Notes: generated from the letters alone by a model not told the origin. 64,000 bases of DNA from Urechis unicinctus (GCA_034190875.2 CM067355.1:34655277-34719276), one strand, 5' to 3'. Shown: positions 13,370-48,127, counted from the first letter of the stretch. Program-made: numbers and translations.

Positions 13370-13815
13370 TATATGGAATCGAACACATCATCTTTGAAGT
13401 AGTCCCTGAAAAACCTCTAACTTTGCAATCATAGCAGAAATAAAGTCACTGTCACTGGACACAGGAACAATCGCCATGCTCTTAGAGATAAAAACAAAAG
13501 GCCCTGAATCTCGTAAAAGTAGTCGTGTTGGATGTTAAGGTTCAGCTGGTTGTTCACACTGACAAGGTATGGTACAATAGGCGCAACACCATCTTGTGAG
13601 CTATAATCTGATCGACATAGATCAGTGACTTTGCTGTAGGGACCATGTCCGTTTTGTTTGTGGCTTTGCATAGCCTGCTAAACTGGGGGTAGTTCAGTCT
13701 CTTGCATTTTTCCATGTGCCAAGCTATATTACCGATTTGTTCCAGAGTTTTGTCCATCAGTTCTTGGCATTGAGTCTCTGTGATGTGGGTGATGGCTTCA
13801 AGATGAAGGAATTGA
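13370..13815 (-). pseudogene. YqaJ-type exonuclease relic
   Basis: Read on the minus strand, broken frames give the profile of the YqaJ nuclease ORF found in ISL2EU-type transposons: an opening ITETQCQELMDKTLEQ, the recognition segment LNYPQFSRLCKATNKTD, then in another frame YFYEIQGLLFLS (the YYYQVQGQL region of intact copies), then SSDSDFISAMIAKLE. At least two frameshifts separate these, and the catalytic middle appears deleted. I infer a dead, internally deleted transposon ORF. Confidence 0.65.
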
Positions 13816-14210
13816 TATTTTAGAACACATAAGCATATTCAACTTGGCTTGCATTTTACTCATCCAAATACAGAGGCAATGTGAAGAAATTCTTACTGAT
13901 AATCATCAGTAATAAAAATACATTGGTATAAACTGGTAAGCCTACAGATAACCAATCAGGATATTAATTGGTTCCTCCAGGTGTGTTGATGTGGCATTCC
14001 TGGCCAATATCTTCTACTCCGTTGAAGTTGTTGTAGCTATCATAATTATGAGGCAGATGTTGAGGAATGAATAAAGAAATGGCTGCGGGGAGCTTGTGAC
14101 AGGGATGGAGGGAGCAAGTCTCGTGACCAGAAGAAGAAAGGTTAATTTTTGTCAGTAGAAATTGAAACTGTAATCCCCACATTTCTGTTGTAGGCTTCTA
14201 ATTTTGTTTG

Positions 14211-14417
<207 letters not shown>

Positions 14418-14896
14418 TAGCACTAGAGAGCCTAAAAGGAAAGGAGCCAGTGATAAGGGTCTAAATTTCTCCCCGATATCATGAATCAGTGAAAGATACA
14501 TTGTTCTGTATTATTTCTTACAATAAATAACTAACACTTCTGCACTTCTGTTTTACAGTGAGACTTGACTGGGAACAGTTACAGAGAGAACTTGTATTGA
14601 CTGGGTTATAAATGTGGCGATTACAAGCAGTTCCCTAATAATGCCCATACCCAGGCTTCTGCTTGTATTTAACTAGGTAGACATGGTGGAGGTCAGGGTA
14701 GGAAACACTAACCCGGTGTTCTTGTTATTTGTAAAACAACTGCAACAGATTATCTGATCGAAGGGGAGACGAAATAGCATAAAAACAATTAATAAGAAAG
14801 GAGCAGGGTGATTACATGGAAGGAACCGGGTCAGATTAATGAGTCATCCCAACGTAAACACAAAATATACGAATCGAGCAAACGATTACTATTACC

Positions 14897-14936
14897 AAGG
14901 AGTTATAACCAATAGCCTTTAGTTATGTAACTCCTT
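14897..14936. mobile_element. 40-bp foldback element (copy 1)
   Basis: A palindromic element starting AAGGAGTTATAACC and ending AACTCCTT. Near-identical copies occur at 53974-54013 (opposite orientation) and, longer, at 54170-54221. It is too short to encode anything; a MITE-like element or its remnant is likely. Confidence 0.7.
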
Positions 14937-15131
14937 GTTACAAATCACCTTTCATTAAGTTAATTATTTCGTCCGCTAACCATTCGCTTCTTCAGCTCTA
15001 TTTTCAATTGCTGTATGGTCAGACGGCCGTGCTTATCCATAAGTGATGATTTTTTCCAAGGATATCAACGATATCACTCGAAAGGTTTTGATCAAAAATA
15101 ACGTAGCACTCAATCTTCTATGTAAACCGTG

Positions 15132-15287
15132 TGTATTAGACAACCAGAATACACTAGTCTGTAACTAGTCGAAAACTTACTGTTCAAAGTGTGGGAACAT
15201 TAAAGATATATTTAAAGATGCATTTTTCGGCGATTTGTTGACATTTTTATTTTGCTTCCATTATTGTGTAGATGCTAAAACGACTCG
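15132..15287 (+). repeat. 155-bp dispersed direct repeat, copy 1
   Basis: About 95% identical to 16662-16815, sharing for example ACACTAGTCTGTAACTAGTC and GATGCATTTTTCGGC. It ends at ATGCTAAAACGACTC. The unit is unidentified. Confidence 0.9.
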
Positions 15288-16490
15288 TTTACAATCCAGG
15301 GATATTGGGAACACCAAATCATCGATGATTAATCGATGTAGGCGCATTGGAACAGCATTTGTTTACAACAATGTTCTCATGAATAGCGATCTGGACTTGT
15401 TAATACGCGTGCGTATTATCTCTCAAACTTTGCCCGTTTTCAGCTTCGGATGTATTGTAGCGTCTTCCGTGTGCCACATTAGGCAAAGAAACTCCGCCTC
15501 TGACAGCTCCGCGCTATTTACGACTTTCGATCTCTCACATCCGCGCCTAACTCCCCTAAGGCGGCATCAGATCATCAAAACACCAGGGGCGAGTGCCTTG
15601 CCTAGTGCCATATATATTGGTTAAAATTCACGTCCCGTAAATAATAATAAGAAGAAAATATCGAACCTTACAAATGCCATAATTACAGCTGGGTTCACCA
15701 ATTTAACTCAAGTTTTTTTTATTTAATTTCTAAACGAAGAAAGGAATCGGATGATTTTTTTGATGAAATGCACCTTTAACAACGAAGACAAGTAACTTTC
15801 CTTGTGCTTTTTCGTTTTTTTCCATCATTCCGTTATGATATATGGTATACACAACCGACCAGCTGATTGGTCATAACGCTTTTCGTTGCTGTTGTTTGTA
15901 CAACAATTGTTTTTGTTGGTGCAAACAATATACTTCTACCCAAGTTATTTGGATTATGAAGATTTGAGGCATATAGTACAAATGTTTATTGTTCATTAAT
16001 CAAATGAAGCATGATATGATGTTATGTACGTTGGTTTCAGGTAACATGGATCAGTACTGTCTTTCACGTGGCTATTATCCATGTTATCGCCCACGATCCA
16101 TGCAACCCATTTTGACAGGCTTGCGTATCCTTATAAGCAAGTTACCATGTCCCTTATGGTTATTGATGCAGATATCACCATATAAGTGCAGCTCGGACCT
16201 GACAGATGAAAAGTAGGAAACAGCGCACGCTGTCAGAGGCGAGGTTTTGCCTAGTATCATTAGAGTTAGACCTTAACAGCTTAAGTTAAGGCTTACCAGC
16301 TTACCGACGATTCGAATTTCGGTTACCTTATTAATATTATTGATAGAAAATAGTCTCTCGTCCGAGTCTCGAACTTGGGAGCTTTATTGAAGGGGTTTAC
16401 GAGAGGCCCCTTCCTCCCTTTAAGAATTTAGAGAAAATCTTGCTGAGGCGAGGACCAGGTGTGGGTGTGGGGGGGGGGCACTTGAGTGTA
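15288..16490. other. No gene recognised
   Basis: Between the two 155-bp repeats. The longest open frame (15235-15624) shows no recognisable domain and begins inside the repeat. Confidence 0.45.
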
Positions 16491-16499
16491 TAGAGGTGG

Positions 16500-17170
16500 T
16501 ATACATGTGCCGCGCGACGGGGTATGTTCGGCATCTGGACTTGTATGACGGGTTTTGTTGGGCCTGGTACTTGTATGACAGTATATGTTTTTCAGCTGCA
16601 ATTTGTACGACAGGTTTTTGGGGGCTTCGTTTTGTACATCGGGGTATGTTTTTTTCTTCTTGTATTAAACAACCGGAATACACTAGTCTGTAACTAGTCG
16701 AAAACTTACTGTTCAAAGTGTGGGAACATTAATGATGTATTTAAAGATGCATTTTTCGGCAATTTGTTGACATTTTTATTTTGCTTCCATTATTGTGTAG
16801 ATGCTAAACTGACTCTTTTAATATATATTTTGTTTCAGTATGTCAAGATTTTCTCGCGGGATTTCCCACCTATCGTTGACAATGCAAATGCAATGAATGG
16901 TCCCTGTGTGACGCGCCAAGAATCACACGCTCGACCGTGCAAGCGCGCAAAGTTGTAACTGCATGTAATCAGAAATCAGCTGATCAGATTTTGTCCGAGA
17001 CTTTTATCCTGCCTACGACGTACGAAGAGTTATACATTTGCGTAATACCTTGTATGACGGGGTACGCTTTTTTACCATTTTCACCTTGTACGACGGGTTA
17101 TACAATAGCATACTACCTTGTACGACGTGATATGCTTTTGTCCATTTTCACCTTGTACGACGGGTATGGG
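16500..17170 (+). repeat. Interspersed CTTGTAYGACGGG motif cluster
   Basis: The word CTTGTAYGACGGG or a close variant occurs about nine times at irregular 35-60 bp spacing (near 16540, 16570, 16605, 16634, 17047, 17087, 17117, 17152). The second 155-bp repeat interrupts the cluster. It may be an old, decayed minisatellite. Confidence 0.7.
16662..16815 (+). repeat. 155-bp dispersed direct repeat, copy 2
   Basis: The second copy of the 15132-15287 unit in the same orientation, 1.53 kb downstream, with few substitutions. Confidence 0.9.
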
Positions 17171-18179
17171 TTTTTCGAGGTCCTGCAGCACACACCTATT
17201 CGGGATAACGCCAAGTGCCCCCCCCCCCCCACCGGGCATGGACTCTAGTCTGTATGTGGTCAGTGCCGCTTAAACAGCTTTAAATGCAATCTTGAGCAGA
17301 CCAACAGCAGGATCGATTAGCAAGAGGGGGCACTGTCTCCCAAACCTGGTTCAAAAGAGCCAGTCATGAGTCCTTCCTAATACCCTGCATCAATGAAATA
17401 AACAGGATTTCGACCCACAAGCACTCTCGTTTTTTCAATGATTCATTGGATTCCCCACACCAAAATTATGTTAAATCTCGCTAGCGCATGTTCACCATGC
17501 TTACAATGTGGAAGTGGTTAGGAAGACTAGCGCTTTGAGAATGCTTCTGTAAGGACCAATGATCATGTTACGCTAGGATTCACACATGATGTGTACAAGG
17601 AGAGTATAGTAAAACAATGACAAACATTTCGTCTGCTTGAATGAGCCCTGGGCAAATGCAGACCACTGAATGGTGGATGTTTGAGGATGCTGTGGCCGTG
17701 GTGCAAATGACCAGTGGAAATCTCAAATATATGTTCATAATAGATTGTATTCTCATGCAATAATTCCATACATTGCCTGGCCCTCCAGCCCGGGCCCTCC
17801 AGAAACTCTACAATTGTTATCTGCATCAATGTTTTCCAGTGGGACTGATTGGCTGAAGTGAGATTGTAAAGTAGGGAATAGTCAAACCCAATTGGATTTA
17901 GCAAAACTCCTCTCACTCATTTCCCAGGTATTGTTTGGTTGATCATATAATGTGATTTTCCCCCCTGATTATTCGGCCTCAACATGAAATGCTTTAGTCC
18001 ATGTTATACGGTGACATATAACAGCGTATGTAGATGTCAGTATAGCAATTGTCCTGTATGTGACGACTGAGGCATATTTGATGTTTTAAAATCGTGCTTC
18101 TCCTGTTGCATTGAAAGGATGACATAGAACATCAGGTCAATGGATTATCGGTGATCAATGATTTGTTTATTTGTTTCAG
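17171..18179. other. AFG2B upstream region, no gene recognised
   Basis: No coding signal. A pyrimidine-rich acceptor (TTTATTTGTTTCAG ending at 18179) shortly before the AFG2B start codon suggests that one or more non-coding 5' exons lie in this stretch or further left. Confidence 0.5.
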
Positions 18180-18195
18180 ACAGGTTTCATCAACC

Positions 18196-22345
<4,150 letters not shown>

Positions 22346-22347
<2 letters not shown>

Positions 22348-22351
22348 TAAA
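22346..22351 (+). promoter_or_regulatory. Poly(A) signal overlapping the AFG2B stop
   Basis: AATAAA shares two bases with the TAA stop (22345-22347). If used, it leaves a 3' UTR of only about 15-30 nt. Confidence 0.65.
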
Positions 22352-22768
22352 CTATGAGGGAAATCTATAGTTTCATTTGTTCTGTATATGGGCATGAAAT
22401 TAAATGGGACAAGTGATGCTTGCATTTTGGATGAAAATGAATACCCACTTGTCAATTCATCATTTACACTAGAGATATTTGAAACAAATTGATTCAGATC
22501 ACATTACATATTTTATACGGGCACCTGCTTTCATTAATTATTTGCACCTTATAGTCAAATACTAATAGTATTAAGGTTGGGAGGGTCGTGGCTCTGACTT
22601 CACTTAAACAATTGCCGATCTTGGTTATCCGGGAACCTCGCACCACCCAGAATTCCCGGCGACCCTGGCAACGCGCAGCGCAGTGAAAACAATCAATGTG
22701 TATTGGATTAATTTCACTCAGCGATATCAACATCGGTTTAGTTTGCGGTTATTAACGTCGATAAAAAC

Positions 22769-23967
22769 ATGCCGAAAAGTTGCTGTGCATTCGGTTGTTC
22801 TAACCACAACATGATGAAAGAAAGAATGTCGCTCTTTAAGTTTCCGAAAGACCCGGAGAGAAGGGAAAAGTGGATCATTCCTGTGAATCGACAGAACGAT
22901 GACGGTTCGTTTTGGCGACCAACTAAGAACTTGGTTTTTGTGGACATCATTTCATCACTGGTAGGTTCTACACTGTTGTAGGGTATTTCTGTTACACACT
23001 ACTTTATTCTTAATCCAATTTGATGTCATTTAAGTAAATGTGGTTAATTCTGCTTGAACGACTTTATCATTCATGTCGCCATGTTTGTATGTGTTTTTAC
23101 TGTATGTAATGTCGATGAGGACTTTCCATTCAACTGTGATTTCAATTTTGCTATTCTATATTCCCCTTGTATCGTTTGTACCATTTGTGGTTAGAAACAT
23201 AATAAGTCATTATGATTCGTTCCTCTAGGGGTGGTTAACAAGGACCCACTTTAACCAGACTGGATACCCTCTATATTCACACACAGACAAGATGGCAACA
23301 AGCAACATGACCGCATGAATCGTTACAAGAACGCCAAGAAAAGTTCTTTACAAGGAGTCATTGAGCATTCATCCAACAAAAGACAGGTGAATACTTTTGG
23401 ATAAAAGTAATTGATTTTGGCAGTATTAATTTGCCTGCTTACTCAATAATTATAATGATTCTTAATAATAATAATGAATCTTTGTACTAAATCTGCCTAT
23501 TATAATAATGAATGTTTTTGCACACAATCACACATGTATAAACATTTCTACTTCTACAATGATGTATGTATATATTTTACCATGTGCTCTGTCTTTAGGT
23601 ACTGAGTGAGATTGTAGTGAATCATGATGATTCAGTCACCAGAAAAGATGGTATCTCTCTTCAAGACCAGCTCTTCCTCACTCTGGTTAAACTTAGACTT
23701 GATATGCATTTTCAGCATATTGCATATCAGTGTGGATTGGGACTGTCCACTTTGATCGAAATATTCACATTTAGAGAGTCATTGGGTGTGTAAAAAAACA
23801 GATATCAACTGCTGAAGGGGACCCTACCTATCCGGTCGGTGAACTCTCTGAAGGCTGAAGCCAAAGATAATGAGCTCTCTAGTATGGACAAGATGGTCAC
23901 TGTGGCTTGTTGTTTGTTAAATGCTGGGGGTAGCATTATTGTACGAGACAGTGATTTGATTGACTGA
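22769..23967 (+). pseudogene. THAP-DDE transposase relic (ISL2EU-like)
   Basis: Broken pieces of one transposase. A THAP zinc finger begins MPKSCCAFGCSNH (22769) and runs to RPTKN. Its second half, CGHHFITG (about 22940), lies in a shifted frame. After a GT-AG intron, GVVNKDPL then a stop then PDWIPSIF continue the THAP C-terminus (23229 on). A further segment (23599-23790) has ISLQDQLFLTLVKLRL, the HTH_Tnp_4 helix-turn-helix. A final piece (23817-23967) has TLPIRSVNSLKAEAKD and MDKMVTVACC, the transposase tail. The DDE core between these is missing. Intact relatives pair with a YqaJ nuclease ORF, which lies here in convergent orientation. Confidence 0.8.
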
Positions 23968-24309
23968 AATAGTTCAAATTACATATTATGTAGTGGTATT
24001 ACCTGTACGCTTTTTCATTTTGCAGTTTTGTTTTCAATACACAATCGTAATAAAGCATTTATGAAATGTTCTGGTGGTTTCTTATTGTCCATGCCACACT
24101 TAAAGACTATCTATTGTGATATTTCACATTTCTCTTCATCCAGAATTTGCATTTGATTGCTGTTAGTCACATCACATTGTAAATTTCATGGTGGCAGAAA
24201 TTAATTAAGAAGAGGATAGAATTTGAGAATAAATTTTATTCGCCCAACTCATCCACCATATAACAGTCAAAGACATCAACATAAGTCTATAAAAGGAACA
24301 TCTTATATA

Positions 24310-24720
24310 CAGAAAGGTTGGCTCAAGATTTATTTCTTGCAGACTTGCAATACCAGGCACCCTTTGATACTCTTTTGATGCCGATGCATGAAAAATGAAA
24401 CCACTTGTATTTACAGCATGGATTGTCACATTCAATCATATCTTCACCAGAAGTACATGCACCATCCTCTAATCTGCGTGTCAGAAGTTCTGAAAATACT
24501 GCTGACTGCCAAAACATACTGATCTTGTTACACAACTCCAAAAGAAAATCACTGTCTGATCACACACTCCCCAGGAGTCCAGTAGACAAAGTCCCCATAT
24601 TCAGCTCCTGCAATGTACATTTGACACTGGATCTGGGTGTAGTATTGGTCAGTTTTTGTATATACCTCCTTCGTGCCACGTTGGGTAGTCCTTCCAAATA
24701 CTGGTAAGCCATGATTGTTG
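24310..24720 (-). pseudogene. YqaJ exonuclease / PHD-finger ORF relic
   Basis: On the minus strand one frame reads YYTQIQCQMYIAG and YGDFVYWTPGE (about 24660-24580), the C-terminal part of a YqaJ exonuclease. Another frame (24541-24323) continues with [13 protein letters not shown] and then a PHD finger, [18 protein letters not shown] to GAWYC. A frameshift separates the two parts, and the N-terminal nuclease half is gone. With the convergent THAP transposase this is the two-ORF layout of ISL2EU elements. The termini of the element could not be located. Confidence 0.78.
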
Positions 24721-24959
24721 AGCTTCAAACAAATCGACCGGTTTGTAGCTTGTCAGCCATGCCCATGGCTGATTTTATATCGCCGAGTTTACAGCTGTCA
24801 TTCGTAAAATGTTCTAGCTCCGGTCATAACGGTAACATGGATTTATGTCTACTGACGTCTTGTAGGGCTAAAAATGTTCTTGTTCGCAGATCAAAGTATG
24901 CTCAAGCTCGTTTCTGATTATTTAAATTGTCTTAGATCTTCGTTATCAGCTACTATTTA

Positions 24960-26000
24960 CCGTGTCATTGACGAAAGAGCGCCACGCGCACGTTAAAAGC
25001 GTCGTGTCTTCCGCGCAACCAACAAGGTGTCAATACGCTGACAGCTGCTTGTATTCACCCCCGAATCGTTGCTCCGAGGTGACTTCCGGCGGAAGACAGT
25101 TAGCCGATATCGAGAATGACGGTGCACCTGAGCAGCGTATTTTGCGATATGCGGTCACGGAATACAGAGCATTATGATGTCAGTAACTTGTGGCCATTAT
25201 GACGATTCTATATTTTAAAGAAGTCAAAATGTGGTAATTTGCGACGAAAAAGACAGGAACTATATAATAAACGCCATAAACAGATTAAATCAAATCAGCA
25301 AAGGAAAAGAGAAATATCACTTCAGAAATAGGATGACTTCAGTCTGACATTATGAGCATTTTCTCATGAATATTATAATTATTCACTTGGGCAGCCAGTC
25401 ACAAGACACTATCCAACATTGTTTACTTGGTTGCGCCTCCAAACCGTTTCTGTGAGAATCTGGTCTTTTTTTTATAAGGATAATTGCTTTGAATATTGAG
25501 AGTAATCTTGAATGCTTTGTTGTTAAAGCATCTGTGATAAATATAACCTTCTTAAGGATTGACTGTTGGGTGTTTTTCGAACAAAATACCACCAAAACTT
25601 GCGATATATGTTAATTTGTTGTTTATTATCGCTCTGACAATTAGTATTCTCGGCTGTCAAATATTGATGCCTTCATGAAGTTCCCCGAAATATGCTCCCA
25701 AATTGATTCCCAACTTCAATTCTACTCCCATCTTAATTAAGTCTTCAAGTGTATTAAGTCTTGATAGCCCAAACGTTTGTGCCAAACTACTAGTTAGCAG
25801 GTAGCTCGGTTAACAGACCTAAACTACTACCTCAGTACCTGTTAGGTCTGGCGATTGGCCTAGTCAAAATGTGGTTGACAACCAAAGATTAACCTCACTG
25901 CCTTTCATTGTTAACAAATACAAAGATGAACCATATCTGGTTATTCTTAAACATCTTACGGAGCTCACTGATAAATCAAGATTTTCAATTTATGCACAAT
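24960..26000. other. No gene recognised
   Basis: Intergenic sequence between two transposon relics, with short open frames only. Confidence 0.5.
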
Positions 26001-26002
26001 AT

Positions 26003-27075
26003 CAGGGGTGGAAATTAGCACTCGCCCGCAATGGCGAGTAAAATCAGGCTGGGGCGAGTGGCGGTACCCCATTCAGTCATCCGGCTGGCGAGTCGATTTT
26101 TTCCATGACAAAACCTAGCGTCAGGATTTTTTTTGTATGCTGCCACCGTTTGAATTTGGCCGCAGCAAGCGGCAGCCTGGCGTTTGCGCATGAATAATTA
26201 ATAAAAATCGTAACAGATAGCCAATCGTTGGTCAGCACGTGACTATGGAAGAATGATCACGCCAATCTCGCATTGTTTGCGCTATTTGCTTTTAGTATCA
26301 ACCAGCCAATTACTCGTGAACGTCACCAACAGATTAAACATTAGTAATACAAATTTATCACATCCATTAGGACGACGCTGTTATCTGGGTGTAAGAGACA
26401 GAGTTGTTATCTGATCCGTAGCAAATAAAACCGACAGCTTTCGCAGTGCGAAACACCTCATTCGAGCCTTGCGACGTGGATAAACGGTGCGTCACTGTTA
26501 AGCTTATGAACGTCGTCGCGTATGTCCGTTCTCGGCTACCTCATATTCTACCCAGCTTAACATGTCAGCTATGACAATGGCTTGTTGGGGCATCAACTGT
26601 CAACCTTACACTTGTCTGAGAGGAACAAAAGGTAACGGCAAGAAAGAGATCACAGAACAAGGAAGTTCAAGGAGAAGTGGATACGAGACGATTCGGGGAA
26701 GATAAGGGAGTGGCTGGTATTTGACCATGAAATAAGTTTAATGCATTGTAAACAATGCCGAGCACTTGCAACCAGAGAGCAAAAAAGGTCCTTGTTACAA
26801 GGGCACTGGAAATTTCAGGCTCGAAAGAATCAAAGAACATGAACGTTCACAGGGCCATGAACAGCTGGCCCCACATGAACAGACAGTATGGTGAAGAATG
26901 TGTGAACCTGTTCCTCTTGGTGGATCTTCTATCTCTCCCTGCCTCTACTGCAGAAGGAGCGTAGTTTCAGCTCAATGGGGCTTATCAAGAGTGACTGGCG
27001 CTCCAGCCTCAATACAACCACTCTAAATGACATGCTCCATGTTCATGGAGGGGAAAGGAGACACTGATGAGGAGA
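26003..27075 (+). mobile_element. Decayed hAT-like transposon
   Basis: A possible 5' end is CAGGGGTGGAAATTAGC (26003). At 26648-26842 a frame gives KFKEKWIRDDSGKI and LMHCKQCRALA, the CxxC entry domain of ZNF862/C17orf113-type hAT transposases. In other frames, DLLSLPASTAE (about 26920-26955) and RSFSSMGLIKSDWRSSLN (about 26957-27010) form the hAT C-terminal dimerisation motif. The RNase H core is absent and frameshifts separate the blocks. The 3' terminus was not found. Confidence 0.7.
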
Positions 27076-27592
27076 GTGATGGTGAGGAAGATGGCACTTC
27101 CACTGTGTATGTCGCTCCACCTGTCATCTACTAGCTGAGGTTTCAGGTGTTTTCTGTTATTTATGTATATGCGTTTTTATTCTGTATATGCGTTTTTGTT
27201 TGAATAAATTTGACACTCGGGGAGCAGAAAGTCCTAACACATTTTTTGGGCCGGCAGGTTTATAGATGGGCCGGTAACTTTTTTCAGTTATAGGCCCGGT
27301 GGGCCGGTAGCTGAAAAAGTTAGCAAACATCGCAAACATAACGCTGCTCCTTATATCGCTTTTTTTGTTTCGGATGACAAAGTACGATTTGTCAAAATTG
27401 CTTTGGTTTCACATAGACTTGAGCAGACACATTTGTGGACGTTATTCTGCTTCAAATTTGTTTTCCACGGATATTGGCTTGGCATGAGGTAGTCCTCTAC
27501 TGCTGACATAGAGGCCTACTGTAGGTCTAGTTAACAGGTAAACTGATTCACATCAACCTGTTGGACCAACTAACGAGAATGCCAACCGCTAC

Positions 27593-27645
27593 GGCCCCTG
27601 TCCGCTACGGCCCCTGTCCACTACGGCCCCTGTCCGCTACCCATG
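27593..27645. repeat. Short tandem repeat, 16-bp unit
   Basis: Four copies of CGCTACGGCCCCTGTC with one variant. The rest of 27076-27991 shows no gene; it is presumably the 5' region of ULK4. Confidence 0.85.
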
Positions 27646-27988
27646 GTGCATATATTCAACAGAATAAGAGCCCTCTAGTGGCAACATCATGACTGTGATT
27701 ATAGCACCATGTTTATCTTTAAGTGTAAGACAAGATTGGTCTTTGAGTACATGCAAAATATGTCCTTTCACATTAGCTTGATTTATTGAACTGGCTGGCT
27801 TCAACTCGGCCTCTGAGTTTATAAACCAAAGCCTCTCTGGTACTCTTATGATCCAACAACCTTACTGGGATCCCAGAATATCATTGCTTGTGTGCATTGT
27901 CTGAAATCTGTACCTGATACCTATATTATCCAATGTTATGTTATGTTATACGTGTCTTAGTTCAGCAAGGCCAAGTGAAGACTCGTGA

Positions 27989-46025
<18,037 letters not shown>

Positions 46026-46880
46026 ACTCGGAGGCAGCTTCTATGCAACTCATCACAATGTGTATGCTCTAACTCCCAAGGTCAAACAGATAAGCTATGT
46101 TATGAAGGTCGGAGAGAATTAAACAACCCTAAAACTTACCTTTATCTAGTAACCTCATCCTCAATGTATTTGAATTGTGAAATTGATAAATATAGTTTAT
46201 TGTAGAACGGTGTTTGTCATTGATATAAAAGAAATGTTGAATGTAGCTTTGGATGAACTAGGTAAGATTTAGTATGATAGTCAAATAAGACTAGGTCATG
46301 AAATATACAGACACCCTGTCACCTCCGCTCTTACGCGGATAAATCACTCATCCCTGGGTGCTGTTCTCATTGAGAACACTTCACATGGCATATCGCTCTG
46401 AGACTGTGAATGAGCCCGGCAATGTGTGCTTAAAACTCCTCTTCAAGCCGTTGTTTACTTGAGGTGTTCACCAAGTAGTGGTGTTTCTTTTGATGTTGAT
46501 GAAGGTTGAGAATATTGACCTGTCACTTGTTAAGACCTAGAGCCTGTTAGTGTGTGTCAATATTAATGGTTGCCACAAACAGAAAGACGGAGGTTTCGTG
46601 TGATATAGGTCGGTTGTTTGGTTTGTGGGTTATTTATTACAGTGTGTTGTGTATCATTTGATTCTCCCATCAATAAAATATTTCATTGTCTTCAGGTGTA
46701 TTTGTGATGTAGTTCTCATTTCACACACACCCAGAATATACAGGAAGTGACTTTGTTCATCGTAGTTCAAAAGGTGGTAACCATGGAAGTGGTTATTTAC
46801 TGAGTATGTGATTTTGTAGTGTGGTTATATTCAAAGACCAATGTCATATAATGGACCTAGTGCAGGGTACACTGTGGGCC
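46026..46880. other. ULK4 3' UTR and downstream
   Basis: No coding signal. An AATAAA at 46672-46677 is the clearest candidate poly(A) signal and would give a 3' UTR of about 650-670 nt. Confidence 0.5.
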
Positions 46881-47660
46881 TGGTTATACAGGGAGAGTGG
46901 TCACACTACGAGAGAGGTTGTATTGTAAGAGTGGTTACAATATGAGCATGGCTATAGAAAAAGTGGTTACAATATGTGCATGGTTAAACTGAGAGTGGTT
47001 ACAATATGAACGTGGTTATACCATGAAAGTTGGGAATGAATTGGGCGTGGTTATTATACTGTGATAGTGGTTACAATATCTGCATGGTTATACAGTGAGG
47101 GTGGTTACAATATGAGCGTGGTTTAAATGAGTGGTTGCAGTATGAGTGTGGTTTTACTGTGATAGTGGTTACACTTTGTGTGGTTATACTGTGACAATGG
47201 TAACATTATGAGCGTGGTTATACAGTGAGTGGTTACAATATGTGCATGGTTATACAGTAATAGTGGTTACAATATAAGCATGGTTATACAGTGAAAGTGG
47301 CTACAATGTGAGTGTGATTATGCAGTGAGAGTGGTTACAATATGAGTATTGATATGCAGTTGTATTACAATGTAAGTGTGGTTATACATTGTGAGTGGTA
47401 TAATGTGGTTATATAAAGAAGATGGTCATTAATTAATAGTGGTTATATAAAGGGCGTGGTTATACAGTGAAAGTTGTCATACAACAGAAGTTGTTATATA
47501 GTCATAGTGATTAGGCTATAGGTGTGCTAGAAGAGTGAGAGAGTGGTTTTATAATGGTAGTGGTTATACAATGGTAGCATTTATGCAGTGCACAGTGGTT
47601 ATACAAGGGTAGTGGTTATACAATGACAGTGATTATACAGTGCACAGTGGCACATCTACA
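46880..47660. repeat. Degenerate minisatellite, about 33-bp unit
   Basis: About 20 decayed copies of AGTGGTTACAATATGAGCAT plus GGTTATACAGTG. Confidence 0.88.
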
Positions 47661-48102
47661 TGGTTATATAACAATCGTGTTTTTACACTGATGATAACTA
47701 TGTACCATGCTTGGACAAATTTAGGGAATTAAATGGTTTCGTCCTCTCTGTTGTATATACACAAGTACCCAGGTAAGATCAAATCATATATATCAACTAC
47801 CTTAAACGACGCCTCACAGAGGGCGCCCTCTGCCACAGCCGGCTGCATAGTCATGACAGGCCACGGACTATCTCACCGCACGTTCTGACGACCTCGTGAG
47901 AACCTGTCATTTATAATCCGTCTTTTACTCTAGAATAGCTCGATCACGGGGAGGTGGGGGGGAATCATTAGCCGATATTGTGTTGTCGCTACCGACTGTA
48001 TCCGCGTCCGATGGCCAAGATATGTTGATGTATGGACATATGCCGGGATGTATGTATACAAATACTAGCGGTTGTCGGGGGAGGTGGTGAATAAAGTGGC
48101 CG

Positions 48103-48127
48103 GGGGGGGGGGGGGGGGGGGGGGGGG
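48103..48127 (+). repeat. Poly-G run
   Basis: An uninterrupted run of about 25 G, with more G-rich sequence after it (to about 48165). It could form a G-quadruplex and is a place where length errors are likely. Confidence 0.9.

Noticed and set aside
25814-25850. A let-7-like sequence on the minus strand (TGAGGTAGTAGTTT, 25834-25821)
   Set aside because: The match to let-7 is 14 nt, but the local hairpin (CAGACCTAA pairing with TTAGGTCTG) places it in the loop rather than the stem, so it is not a let-7 precursor.
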